A stretch of DNA of 64,000 nt from the NCBI RefSeq assembly GCF_030161255.1, contig NZ_BSPX01000001.1, positions 124,001 through 188,000 of the forward strand, read 5' to 3'. The notes below the pieces were generated by a model. It made no database searches. It was not told the DNA's origin and saw only the letters and a program-made list of their open reading frames with translations. Below, piece after piece: positions 24,359 through 33,600 of this stretch (positions within the stretch are counted from its first letter, which is position 1; the number at the start of each line of letters is the position of its first letter). The translations under genes and the position numbers were made by a program. The stretch is from Zoogloea oryzae (lineage in GTDB: Bacteria; Pseudomonadota; Gammaproteobacteria; Burkholderiales; Rhodocyclaceae).

Positions 24359-25462
24359 ATGTCTGATATCGCTTCTCAGGCACATCTATCGCCGGCTGTT
24401 TCCCAGTTGCCGGTATCGTGGTATTTCGACGAAAAAATCTTCGAGCTGGAGAAGCGCCTCCTCTTCGATGCCGGTCCGGGCTACGTCGGCCACGAGCTGA
24501 TGGTGCCGGAAGTCAACCAGTACCGCTCGCTGGAGTGGCGGGATCACGCCAAGCTGCTGGTCAATCGCGACGACGGTTTCTACCAGATGTCCAACATCTG
24601 CCGTCACCGTCAGGCGGTCATGCTGCAGGGCACCGGCACGGCCGAGCGGAACATCGTCTGCCCGATCCACCGCTGGACGTACAACCCCGACGGTCTGCTG
24701 ATCGGTGCGCCGCATTTCCCGGAAAACCCGTGTCTCAACCTCCAGCGTGACAAGCTTGAGAACTGGCAGGGTCTGCTCTTCAAGGGGCCGCGCTCGGCGA
24801 ACGCCGATCTGTCCGGAATGCAGGTGGCGGGCGAACTGAAGTTCGACGGCTACAAGCTCGATCGGGTCGAGATCCACGAGTGCAACTACAACTGGAAGAC
24901 CTTCATCGAGGTGTACCTCGAGGACTACCACGTGGTGCCGTATCACCCCGGGCTTGGGCAGTTCGTCACCTGTGACGATCTCACCTGGCAGTTCGGCGAG
25001 TGGTATTCGGTGCAGCGGGTGGGCATCACTTCGCTCAAGAAGCCCGGATCTCCGGCCTACAAGCGCTGGCACGACGCCGTGCTCAACTATGGCGGCGGTG
25101 AAATGCCGAAACATGGGGCAATATGGTTGACCTATTTCCCCAACATCATGGTTGAGTGGTACCCCAACGTGCTGGTGGTGAGCACCCTGATTCCGACCGA
25201 CGTAAACAAGACGACCAACGTCGTCGAGTTCTACTACCCGGAAGAGATCCTCGAGTTCGAGCGCGACTTCGTCGAGGCCGAGCAGGCCGCCTACATGGAA
25301 ACCGCCATCGAGGACGACGACATCGGCGAGCGGATGGATCGTGGCCGTCTGGCCCTGATGAAGGAAGGCCGCTCTGAGGTCGGGCCCTACCAGTCGCCCT
25401 ACGAGGACGGGATGCAGCACTTCCACGAGTTCTATCGCCGGATCATCCAGCCGCACCTGTAA
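24359..25462 (+). CDS. Rieske non-haem iron oxygenase, alpha-subunit type
   Basis: A 367-residue aromatic ring-hydroxylating dioxygenase-like protein. The Rieske [2Fe-2S] ligands are C81-x-H83 and C101-x2-H104 (in CRHRQAVMLQ and CPIHRWTYNPDG). The mononuclear iron site is seen as D189-Y-H191-x4-H196 (EDYHVVPYHPG) in the catalytic domain. The substrate is unknown. No ferredoxin, reductase or beta-subunit gene is adjacent, so electrons must come from elsewhere. It is divergent from xseB-ispA-dxs with overlapping promoters, and a long terminator hairpin follows, so it is monocistronic. Its spacing to the isoprenoid operon may reflect a role on an isoprenoid or membrane lipid, but that is only inference from position. 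Confidence 0.88.
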   Translation: MSDIASQAHLSPAVSQLPVSWYFDEKIFELEKRLLFDAGPGYVGHELMVPEVNQYRSLEWRDHAKLLVNRDDGFYQMSNICRHRQAVMLQGTGTAERNIVCPIHRWTYNPDGLLIGAPHFPENPCLNLQRDKLENWQGLLFKGPRSANADLSGMQVAGELKFDGYKLDRVEIHECNYNWKTFIEVYLEDYHVVPYHPGLGQFVTCDDLTWQFGEWYSVQRVGITSLKKPGSPAYKRWHDAVLNYGGGEMPKHGAIWLTYFPNIMVEWYPNVLVVSTLIPTDVNKTTNVVEFYYPEEILEFERDFVEAEQAAYMETAIEDDDIGERMDRGRLALMKEGRSEVGPYQSPYEDGMQHFHEFYRRIIQPHL

Positions 25463-25495
25463 AGCCGCATCCGTGATGCCCGCAAGGGGTGTCAC

Positions 25496-25537
25496 CAAAG
25501 ACAAAGGGAGCCCATGTGGCTCCCTTTGTCTTTGTGC
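25496..25537 (+). terminator. Long-stem terminator after the Rieske oxygenase gene
   Basis: A perfect 17-bp stem: CAAAGACAAAGGGAGCC (25496-25512) pairs with 25518-25534 around a 5-nt loop; the right arm is T-rich. The convergent lapE-like gene ends at 25566, so it could also protect that side. Confidence 0.8.
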
Positions 25538-25565
25538 CCCGCGGGTGGCGGGGCGGGTGGGGCGA

Positions 25566-27392
25566 TCAGCGGTTGGACTCGCGAATGATCTTCCACTGAC
25601 CGTTTTCCAGCTGGTACTGGAGGGTCTTGTTCATCGCGTCGTTGAAGCCCTTTGAGCGGTAGTGCTGGACGAAGGTGGCTTCGGCGGTGCTGGCCGAGAC
25701 GCTGCGGACGTTCAGCTTGTCGACTTCGACGGCGATCTCGCCAGGCCGGGTGACGCGCTTTTCACGGGTTGCCATCCAGGCCTCGCGGGTGCCTTGGTCG
25801 GGCTTGAAGGCGCTGGAGTAGAACGACTTGTAGCGTGCCACATCCTTGGCAGACCAGGCGGCGGCCCATGACTTGACCAGCGGCTCGATCGCCTGCGCTG
25901 CGCTCGGTGCGGCCGGGGCGCTGGTGCTCGCCACGCTGGCGGCTACCGCCTCGGCCATGGCCAGCGGGGTGGCTGCCGGCGGCGTGCGGCCCTGCATGGC
26001 GCCCGCGGTGTCGAGGGGCGCGACCACCGGCAGGGTGGTGCTGCACAGCAGGGTCTCGTCTTCGCCCGGTTCGGTAACGCCTGCTTCTTCAGGGCCGGTG
26101 CGGGCCACAGGCGCCAGCGTCACGCTCGGGAGGATGGTGTGGGTCTGGGTTAGGACGCGCAGTTCGGCCTGGGTCAGGTCGAAACGGGCCCGGGTGCTGG
26201 CGCGCTTGGCCTCGAACAGTTCGTTCTCGGTGTTGAGCACGTCGAGCAGGCTGCGCTGGCCGATATCGAACTGCTGACGGTAGGCGTCGCGCGCCTTCTC
26301 GGTGGAGAGCTGGTGCTGCTCCAGGTAGATCAGCTGTTCCTTGAGTTTCTTGACGTCGTTCCAGGCGATGGCAGTCTGCTGGCGGATGTCGCGGCAGGCC
26401 TTGTCGCGCAGGTCGGTGGCGTTGTAGAGCTGCTCGTGGGACTGGCGGATGCGGGCTTCGTCGGCGCCGCCCTTGAAGAGGTTCCAGTTCATCAGGACCT
26501 GCAGGGCGTTGGTGTTGGTTTCACCGGTCACGCCCAGGAGGTTCTTGTCCATGCCGGTGCTGGCGCGCACTTCGACGGTCGGCGAGTAGTTGGCGCGCTG
26601 CACGTCGATGTTGGCGCGGGAGGCGCGGATGTTGGCAACCGCGGCCTTGAAGCCGGGGTTGTCGGTGATGGCCTGGCGCAGCACGTCTTTCTCGGTGGGC
26701 AGCTTGTCGGTGAAGACGGGCGGCTTGTCGAGGGCGTCGGCCGGGGCCTCGCCGACGATGCGCTGGAAGCGCTGGGAGACGTCGTGGAGGTTGGAGCTTT
26801 CGGTGAGCCAGTTGGACTGGGCGAGGGCCAGACGGCCGAAGGCCTGTTCGAGGTCGACCCGGCGGCCGACGCCGGCCTTCACGCGGCGCTCGATCTGATC
26901 GACGGTTTCCTTGTGGATGGCCCAGTTTTCCTGGGCGAGGCCGGCGAGTTCGCGGTAGCGCAGCACGTCGAGGTAGGCGCGGGCGGCTTCGAAGGCGGTG
27001 TCGTCGGTGGTGCCGAGGAGCTCGAAATAACGGGTTGCGCGGGCAAAGCCCAGGCGCTTGACGTCGTTGCGCGTCGCAAAGCCATCGAACACCAGCTGGC
27101 GCAGTTGCAGCTGGTAGCCGGGACGGGAGTACGTGTCGGGGCCGGTGGTGGGTGTCTCGCGGCGCTCGCGGCCGGTGTAACCCTGCAGGTCGACACGGGG
27201 GAAGTAGCCGCCGCGCACCACGTCACGTTCGGCATCGGCGGCCTGGTAGTTGTGCAGGCGGGCCAGCACTTCCGGATTGCGCAGGATCGCTTTTTCAATC
27301 GCGTCGCGCATCGTGCCCGGCGCCGCGTGGGCAGGTGCCATGGAGAGCAGGGAGAGTGTCAGGCAGACTGAGAGCTTTGTTGCTTTGAACAT
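25566..27392 (-). CDS. lapE: TolC-like outer membrane protein of type I secretion with C-terminal NTF2-like domain (LapE-like)
   Basis: The outer-membrane channel for export of the giant adhesin, by context. It has 608 residues, against about 450 for typical TolC/LapE. A signal peptide ends near residue 23 (LLSMAPAHA). Two outer-membrane efflux repeats follow: residues about 25-240 (AILRNPEVLARLHNYQAADAERD, QLRQLVFDGFATRND) and 250-430 (NPGFKAAVANIRASRANIDVQRANYSP, QQFDIGQRSLLDVLNTENELFEAKR). Then comes an Ala/Pro-rich linker (about 430-495), and from about residue 498 an extra 110-residue domain with the pattern AIEPLVKSWAAAWSAKDVARY ... LENGQWKIIRES, typical of NTF2/SnoaL-like folds. It is divergent from lapG-lapD. 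The linker holds one cysteine (LLCSTT). Confidence 0.9.
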   Translation of the reverse strand: MFKATKLSVCLTLSLLSMAPAHAAPGTMRDAIEKAILRNPEVLARLHNYQAADAERDVVRGGYFPRVDLQGYTGRERRETPTTGPDTYSRPGYQLQLRQLVFDGFATRNDVKRLGFARATRYFELLGTTDDTAFEAARAYLDVLRYRELAGLAQENWAIHKETVDQIERRVKAGVGRRVDLEQAFGRLALAQSNWLTESSNLHDVSQRFQRIVGEAPADALDKPPVFTDKLPTEKDVLRQAITDNPGFKAAVANIRASRANIDVQRANYSPTVEVRASTGMDKNLLGVTGETNTNALQVLMNWNLFKGGADEARIRQSHEQLYNATDLRDKACRDIRQQTAIAWNDVKKLKEQLIYLEQHQLSTEKARDAYRQQFDIGQRSLLDVLNTENELFEAKRASTRARFDLTQAELRVLTQTHTILPSVTLAPVARTGPEEAGVTEPGEDETLLCSTTLPVVAPLDTAGAMQGRTPPAATPLAMAEAVAASVASTSAPAAPSAAQAIEPLVKSWAAAWSAKDVARYKSFYSSAFKPDQGTREAWMATREKRVTRPGEIAVEVDKLNVRSVSASTAEATFVQHYRSKGFNDAMNKTLQYQLENGQWKIIRESNR

Positions 27393-27711
27393 TGTCGTCT
27401 CGTAGTTTCGAAATGTGCCGTGCTGGTGCGAAAGAATCCGGCAGATCGTTCGGGGCCGTTGATCTGAATGGGCTATCGCGATTGGATTCTACGGGCCAGA
27501 AACTGCCGAAGGTGCGCAGTATTTGGAGTTTTGGTCTTTTGGCCCTTGAATATGACCTAACGGAAAACATTTTTCACAATTTATAGCGCCTGTGGGCGAA
27601 ATTTAACTTTTCCAGGGCGAGGCCGTACACCTGGACTGCCGGCGTGCCGCAAGGCGGCATTCGGCGCGACCCACTCCCCGAGACCAGCGACAGCCTTCCC
27701 GTTTCCCTTTG
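27393..27711. other. Divergent intergenic region lapE / lapG
   Basis: 319 nt without a gene I can support. It is notably AT-rich around 27530-27610 compared with the rest of the window. A minus-strand TATAAA (27580-27585) and a plus-strand TTGAAT (27546-27551) could be promoter parts for lapE and lapG but neither has a good partner element. The leaders of both genes must start here. Confidence 0.5.
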
Positions 27712-28416
27712 ATGCGCTTCTTTCCTGTCTTGCGCCCAGGCCGTCCGGTGATGGCGTACCGCCGTCTCGCCGCAGTCGGCGGCGCGGTGATCCTGTTGAT
27801 CGCCGGCGGGGCTCGGGGCGGCTTCGACATGGACCGGATGCGCCAGGTGGCGCAGCTGCGTTTTGGCACCGCCGCCGCAGAGGCGGTGGATGGCTGGCGT
27901 AGCGCGGTGGTTAGCTGGCGGGATCTGCCCGAGGAGGCGCAGCTCCAGCGGGTCAATGAGTTCTTCAACCGGCGCATCCGCTTTGCCGAGGACAGCCAGG
28001 TGTGGGGCCAGACCGATTACTGGGCGACGCCGCTGGAGGTGCTCGCCCGGGGCGCCGGCGACTGCGAGGACTATGTCTTCGCCAAGTATTTCACCCTGCG
28101 CGAGCTCGGGGTGGCGGAAGATCGTCTCAGGATGACTTACGTGCGGGCGCGGATCGGTGGCGCCGGCAGCAGCGTGACCCAGGCGCACATGGTGCTGAGC
28201 TACTACGCCACGCCCGACGCGGTGCCGCTGGTGCTCGACAACCTGGTCACCGGCATCCGGCCGGCGTCGGCGCGGCCCGATCTGGCGCCGGTTTTCAGTT
28301 TCAACATGCAGGGCATCTTCGTGGGCGGGGCGACCCAGGCGTCACAGCCGGTGGATCGCGTCTCCCGCTGGCGCGAGATGCTGCTGCGGATGAATGCAGA
28401 AGGTTTGAGGGATTAA
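27712..28416 (+). CDS. lapG: Periplasmic transglutaminase-like cysteine protease LapG
   Basis: In the Pseudomonas model LapG cuts the N-terminal retention module of the LapA adhesin, releasing it from the cell. This protein has 234 residues with an N-terminal hydrophobic export segment (about residues 19-36). The catalytic triad fits C118 (in GAGDCEDY), H159 (TQAHMVLSYY) and D176 (LVLDNL). The residues flanking the cysteine, D117 and E119, match the calcium ligands described for LapG. The ATG at 27712 was chosen; a TTG lies just before it, and an internal ATG at residue 14 is possible. lapD follows after 4 nt, so protease and inhibitor are coexpressed. Confidence 0.93.
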   Translation: MRFFPVLRPGRPVMAYRRLAAVGGAVILLIAGGARGGFDMDRMRQVAQLRFGTAAAEAVDGWRSAVVSWRDLPEEAQLQRVNEFFNRRIRFAEDSQVWGQTDYWATPLEVLARGAGDCEDYVFAKYFTLRELGVAEDRLRMTYVRARIGGAGSSVTQAHMVLSYYATPDAVPLVLDNLVTGIRPASARPDLAPVFSFNMQGIFVGGATQASQPVDRVSRWREMLLRMNAEGLRD

Positions 28417-28420
28417 GGTC

Positions 28421-30352
28421 ATGTCACTGTTGAAGCGATTGTGGGTGAGTGTGGTGGTGGCGATGGGGCTGGTGCTGGTGGGCGCATTCGCCGTCAGCCT
28501 GATGACGGCCCGCGGCTACTTCGAGCAGCAGTTGCGGGCCCAGTCGAGCGACGGTGCGGTGTCGCTGGCGCTGTCCATGTCCCAGCAGACGAAGGACGCG
28601 GCGACGATGGAGCTGCTGGTCACGGCGCTGTTCGACGGTGGCCATTACCGGTCGATCCGCTTCATCGACAGCAGCGGCAAGGTGAAGATCGAGCGCAGCC
28701 AGCCGGATCAGCCCGAGGACGTGCCGGGCTGGCTGGTCACCGTGCTGCCGATGGACGTGCGCCCCGGTCAGGCCCAGGTGAGTGACGGCTGGCGCCAGAT
28801 CGGGCTGGTGTCGGTGGAGGCGGCGCGGGGTTATGCCTACCGGTCGCTGTGGAATGGCGTGCTCCAGCTGGGCAGCCTGATGCTGGCGATCGGCCTCTTC
28901 TGGGCGATGGCGGTTTCGGCGCTGCTGCGCTGGGTGCGGCAACCGCTGGCCGAGATGGCCGAGCAGGCGGCGGCGATCGGCACCGGGCAGTTCCGGGTGC
29001 TGGCCGAGCCCAAGGTGGTGGAGCTGCGCAGCGTGGCGGCGGCGCTCAATCACATGTCGGAGCGGGTGCGGGCGCTGTTTGCCGAGCAGGCGGCGCGGAT
29101 CGAGGCGCTACGCGACGAGGGCAGCCGCGATCCGGGCACCGGGCTGCTCAACCGGGCGTGCTTCAGCGGCGAGCTGCGCCGGGTGCTGGCCGATTCCGAT
29201 GCGCCGGCCGTGGGTTGCGTGGGCATGCTGCGGATCGCCGATCTGGCGACGCTCAACCAGCATCTGGGCCGGGCCCGCACCGACGAATGGCTGATGGCCG
29301 TGGGCAAGGCGATGCAGGCCAGCCTGGACGGCGTGGACGACGTGTCGCTGGCCCGGGTGGGCGGCGCCGACTTCGCGATCCTGCTGCCGGGCCAGGGGCT
29401 CGACGAGGGCCGGCGGGTTTTCGAGCGGGTCCAGAGCGCGATCACCGCCCTCGACCTGCAGACCAGCGACGCGGGCGGCCTGAAGGCCCGCGCCGCGGTG
29501 ATGGGTTACCGGCGCGGCGAGGCGGCGGGCACTGTGCTTGCACGGGTCGATTCCGCGCTGATGCGCGCCGAGTCCATCGACGCGCTGGTGGTCAATGGCG
29601 AAGGCGTGGATATCCCGACGCCGGCGCCGGGCGAAGGTGCCTGGCGGGAGCTGATCGAAGGTGCGCTGGCGCGGCATGAGTTCACCCTGGTGGATTATCC
29701 GGTGCTCGCCGGCGATGGCAGCCTGGTGCATCGGGAGTTCATGCTGCGGCTACCCACCGCCGACGGCAACGTGCTTACCGCCGGCCAGTTCATGCCGGCT
29801 GCGGTGCGGGTCGGGCTGGCGTCGGCCTGCGATCTGGAAGCGGTGCGACTCGGCATCGAGCGGCTGGCGCGATCAAACGATCCGGTGGCGATCAACGTGG
29901 CGCCCCGGTCGCTGATCGAGCCGGGCTTCCTCGACCAGCTGGATGTGCTGCTGGCCACCGCCGGCGCGGGTGCGTCGCGGATTGCGGTTGAGGTAAGCGA
30001 GCGCGGTCTGGATGCCAACTTGGCCGGGCTGGAGGCGCTGGCCGAGGTGCTGGCGCGTCACGGCGCGCAGCTGGGCATCGAGCACTTCGGGCGTCAGCTG
30101 GCGGCGCTGCCGCGGCTTTACGCGATCCGTCTGGCCTACCTCAAGCTGGATGGCAGCTTTGTGGCGAGCCTGCACGAAAACGTCGGCCACCAGCGGCTGG
30201 TGAAGGCCATCGTGGATGTGGCGCGGGGGCTGGGCGTGGTGGTGTACGCCGAACAGGTGCATTCGTCCGAGGAATGGGCGACGGCGGCGTGGCTGGGGGT
30301 TGGCGGCATGACCGGGCCTGAGGCGTCGCGCCGGCTGGCAGCCCAGGGCTGA
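28421..30352 (+). CDS. lapD: Degenerate GGDEF-EAL c-di-GMP receptor LapD
   Basis: An inner-membrane receptor that binds cytoplasmic c-di-GMP and, when loaded, sequesters LapG in the periplasm. The 643 residues comprise TM1 (about 7-28), a periplasmic LapD/MoxY-type domain (30-145), TM2 (147-169), a HAMP region (170-222), GGDEF-like (about 235-390) and EAL-like (about 405-643). GGDEF is replaced by GGADF (314-318). The EAL motif reads EFM in HREFMLRL and the metal-binding DDFG is EHFG, so both enzyme activities should be absent. The periplasmic loop has GWRQ (W124), matching the GWxQ element by which LapD grips LapG. All features agree with a receptor rather than an enzyme. The gene ends at a bidirectional terminator. 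Confidence 0.92.
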   Translation: MSLLKRLWVSVVVAMGLVLVGAFAVSLMTARGYFEQQLRAQSSDGAVSLALSMSQQTKDAATMELLVTALFDGGHYRSIRFIDSSGKVKIERSQPDQPEDVPGWLVTVLPMDVRPGQAQVSDGWRQIGLVSVEAARGYAYRSLWNGVLQLGSLMLAIGLFWAMAVSALLRWVRQPLAEMAEQAAAIGTGQFRVLAEPKVVELRSVAAALNHMSERVRALFAEQAARIEALRDEGSRDPGTGLLNRACFSGELRRVLADSDAPAVGCVGMLRIADLATLNQHLGRARTDEWLMAVGKAMQASLDGVDDVSLARVGGADFAILLPGQGLDEGRRVFERVQSAITALDLQTSDAGGLKARAAVMGYRRGEAAGTVLARVDSALMRAESIDALVVNGEGVDIPTPAPGEGAWRELIEGALARHEFTLVDYPVLAGDGSLVHREFMLRLPTADGNVLTAGQFMPAAVRVGLASACDLEAVRLGIERLARSNDPVAINVAPRSLIEPGFLDQLDVLLATAGAGASRIAVEVSERGLDANLAGLEALAEVLARHGAQLGIEHFGRQLAALPRLYAIRLAYLKLDGSFVASLHENVGHQRLVKAIVDVARGLGVVVYAEQVHSSEEWATAAWLGVGGMTGPEASRRLAAQG

Positions 30353-30398
30353 GATGGCTTGAGCAGCGCGGGCGGAGGCCCGCAGGCTTCAGATGTGC

Positions 30399-30439
30399 AA
30401 AAACGGCAACAATGAGTCGATCATTGTTGCCGTTTTTTT
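30399..30439. terminator. Bidirectional terminator between lapD and the adhesin gene
   Basis: CGGCAACAATGA (30404-30415), loop GTCGA, TCATTGTTGCCG (30421-30432), flanked by five A on the left and seven T on the right. It stops lapGD and can also stop the convergent adhesin transcript. Confidence 0.88.
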
Positions 30440-30473
30440 GTGACGCCCGCTTTGATCGGGGACGACGTTGGAT

Positions 30474-30590
30474 GTGAGGGGTGAGGAGTCGGAGGTCCGG
30501 AGTTAGGTGGCCTTGGCCGATCCGCTAGCTACCGCCAGCGCACCGCGTTTCAGCCCGCGACCTCCTCTCTCCTTACTCCTTTCTCCTCAC
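30474..30590. repeat. Imperfect inverted repeat with purine/pyrimidine-rich arms
   Basis: The left arm from 30474 (GTGAGGGGTGAGGAGTCGGAGG) resembles the reverse complement of the right arm ending at 30590 (minus strand GTGAGGAGAAAGGAGTAAGG); 13 of the first 16 positions match. About 60 nt separate the arms. It may be a REP- or MITE-like intergenic repeat; no open reading frame is inside. Confidence 0.4.
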
Positions 30591-30612
30591 GCCGCCCCGC
30601 CGCCGGGGCGGC
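30591..30612 (-). terminator. GC-rich hairpin directly after the adhesin stop codon
   Basis: GCCGCCCC (30591-30598) pairs with GGGGCGGC (30605-30612) around a 6-nt loop, ending 1 nt before the stop codon of the adhesin gene. There is no U-tract, so it more likely protects the mRNA end than terminates. Confidence 0.4.
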
Positions 30613-30613
30613 C

Positions 30614-33600
30614 TCAGTCGGCGCTCAGTTTGCCCTTGGTGAGCAGGTCCTGAATGATCTGCGCATCGGTGCTGAGGGCGCCGCTGTTGGTCAGATCCAC
30701 GCCCTGCAGGACGATCTTCTGGTCGGTGGCGCCGGCGACGAAGGTGCCGCCGGTGTAGCCGCCGTTGGTGCTGACGTGCACCACGGTGTCCGCGCCGGAT
30801 TTCTCGAAGTGCAGGTAGTTGCCCAGGTTGCCGGTGGCGTTGCCAGTGTGGCTCTCGCCCTGCAGCAGGTCGCGCAGGTCGAGGATGTCGCCGCCACTGC
30901 TGGCGCTGCCGGTGACGCCCTTGTCGAAGTCGGTGATGGCATCGACCGCCGGTTTGGCGGTGGTGCCGGCATCGCCGAGGCTCCACTTGAAGGTGTCGGA
31001 GCCGAGGCCACCGGTGAGGGTGTCGTTGCCGCTGCCGCCGCCGATGAGATCGGCGCCGGCGCCACCGCGGATGATGTCGTTGCCGGCACCTCCGGTGAGG
31101 ATGTCGCGGCCGTCGGTGCCGGTGATGTCGTCGTTGCCGGTGGAGCCGTCGAGCTGGGCGCCGGTGCGGACGAGCCAGCGGCCGTTCTGGCTGGGATCCT
31201 CGATGATGTCCTGGAGTGCCGACAGGGTGGGTGCGCTGGTCGGGGTGAACAGTGCGAAGTCGTCGGTACCCAGGGTCTTGTAGGCGGTGTCGGCTTCGCT
31301 GGAGAGCTTGACCTCGACGCGCAGACGGGCGTTGCCGCCCTGTTCCCAGTACAGCAGCTCGATGGGCTGCAGGCCGCTGGCCAGGGACACGCCGCTGTAC
31401 ACGCGGGTGGTGGGCGACTGGATGTCGTCGAACATGGCCACCGTCTTGCCGGCGATGTTGAGCCGGAAGCCGTCGTCGGCGGTCACGCGGATGTCGTAGC
31501 TGCCGCCATCCAGATTGACCAGGCCGACCATGCGCAGGCCGGAGTCGGTGGTGTAGCCGATGCCGGTGGTGGTCTTGAGCTCGGTGGTGTCGGCGCCGGT
31601 GGTGCCACCGCGCAGGAAGTTGTACAGCGCGCCGGAGTTGATCGCCAGGTTGCTGCCAAGCTGCGTCGGGTTGTTGCCCAGGTTGCCATTGACCGCGCCG
31701 GCGGTGGTGATGCCGGTGGTGTAGCCGAAACCGTAGTCCAGCTTGTCGGCGCTGAACGTGGCGTCCGCACCGGCGGCGGTGGCCGCGTTGTAGGTGCCGA
31801 CGATGGTCTGGCCACTGCGCCCGTCGATGATGCTCACCATGTCGGAGACGTGGTCGAGGTTGCCGTAGCGGGTGTCGTCGGCATGGACGCGGGTGTTGGT
31901 GCTGCTGGTGGTTTCGTTGTAGCCGTAGAACTCGCCGGTGAGGCCGAGGTTGCCGGTGGCGATCGCCGAGGTGGTGGCGGTGGCCGTGAGCACGTTTTCG
32001 GCCGAGCGGCTGATGTTGAAATCGACGCTCGAGGCGGCGGTGTCGCCGTCCTTGTCGATCAGCGTGAATCCGAAGCCGTCATGGATGGTGTTGCTGACGG
32101 TGGAGATCGGGGTGTAGGTGTAGCTGCCGCTGCTCATGTTCACCACCAGGGTGCCGCCGGCGGCGGTGGTGACGGAAAGCTGCTGGGTGGCGGTGTTGAA
32201 GGTGCCGTGGCTGGTGCCGCCGGTAACGGTGATGCTGCCGGAGGCGGAGTCGTTGTAGGTGTAGGTGACGCCATCCACGGTGATCGACTGGATGTGGCCG
32301 CCGTCGGCACCGAAGGCGCTGGTGCCGCCCAAGAGGCCGCCCGAGAGGATCTCGCCTGCGGCCGGCGTGGGCACGGTGGCCTGCAGGGCGCTGGAGAGCT
32401 GGTTGAAGTCGCTGATCACCTGGCCGTCCAGGTTGGTCTTGGTGACGCCGTTGTAGGCGATCGGGTCGAGGTAGGACTGGATCGCGGCGACGCCCATGCC
32501 CAGCGCGAAGCTGGTGATCTGGTTGGTCTGCAGGTAGCTCTTCCAGCCGGTTTCGTCGGTGGTGCCGATTTCGGTGCCCAGGTTGGGCTGACCGTCGGAC
32601 AGGAAGTAGGCGATGTTCTGCCCGGAGGCGAGCTTGCCCGCAGTGGTGAAGGCGGCTTCGCCGGCGGCGATGGCGGAATCGTAGTTGGTGCCGCCGGTGG
32701 CGGTGATCTTGGCGAGCTGGGCCTTGGCCTCGGCCACGGTGAACCAGGTGGAGCCGATTTCCCGGGCGGAGCTGTTGAAGGTCACCAGGCGGACGCGCAC
32801 TTCGCCGAAGCTGTCGTAGCTGTCGAGCAGGGTGTTGAGGGCGCTGATGGCGCTGGACAGGCGGGTGGTGCCGCCGACGCCGTCCTTGAGGGTCATGCTC
32901 GCCGAGGTGTCGAGCATGATCAGCAGGTTGGTGTCGGCCGGGGCCACGGCGATGGCCTGGGTGGCGGCGGAGGCGATGGGGGCGTCGTCTTCGACGTTGA
33001 CCGTCAGGGTGGTGGTGGTGGTGGTGACGCCGTCGCTGACATTCACGCCGAAGTTGATGGTACGGACGTCTTCGGTGGTCTTGTCGGGGTGATCCACCGG
33101 GCCGGAGAGCTTGACGGTGTAGGTGCCGTCGGCGGCGATGGTGGCGCGGATGATCTCGACGCCGCCGGCGGAGCCGATGAGTGTGCCGGTGCCGGCGCCC
33201 GTCCAGCTGATCGACATGCCACCGGAGGTGAGGTCGATCGGCGGCGGGGTGAGCGTGGCGGTGAGGGTGTTGCCGTCCACATCGCTGACGCTGATGACGC
33301 CGCCGGCGGTGGTGAGGTTGGTGGTGTCGCTGGTGCCAAAGTTGTCGGACGCGCCGTTGGTGAGGCCTTCTTCCGACACCGTGGCGGTACCGGTGCCGAC
33401 CACCGGCGCGTCGTTGGTGCCGGTGACGGTGATGGCGATCTCGCGGGTGGTGCCGTCGAGGGTGGTGACGTTGATGCGGTCGACCACCTGCTGGCCTTGC
33501 TTGAGGCCCTGCACGTTGGCGGCGCCGTTGTTGAGGGTGTAGTTCCAGTTGCCGCTGGCGTCGATGGTGAGCGAGCCGTAGGTGCCGGTGACGGACTTGG

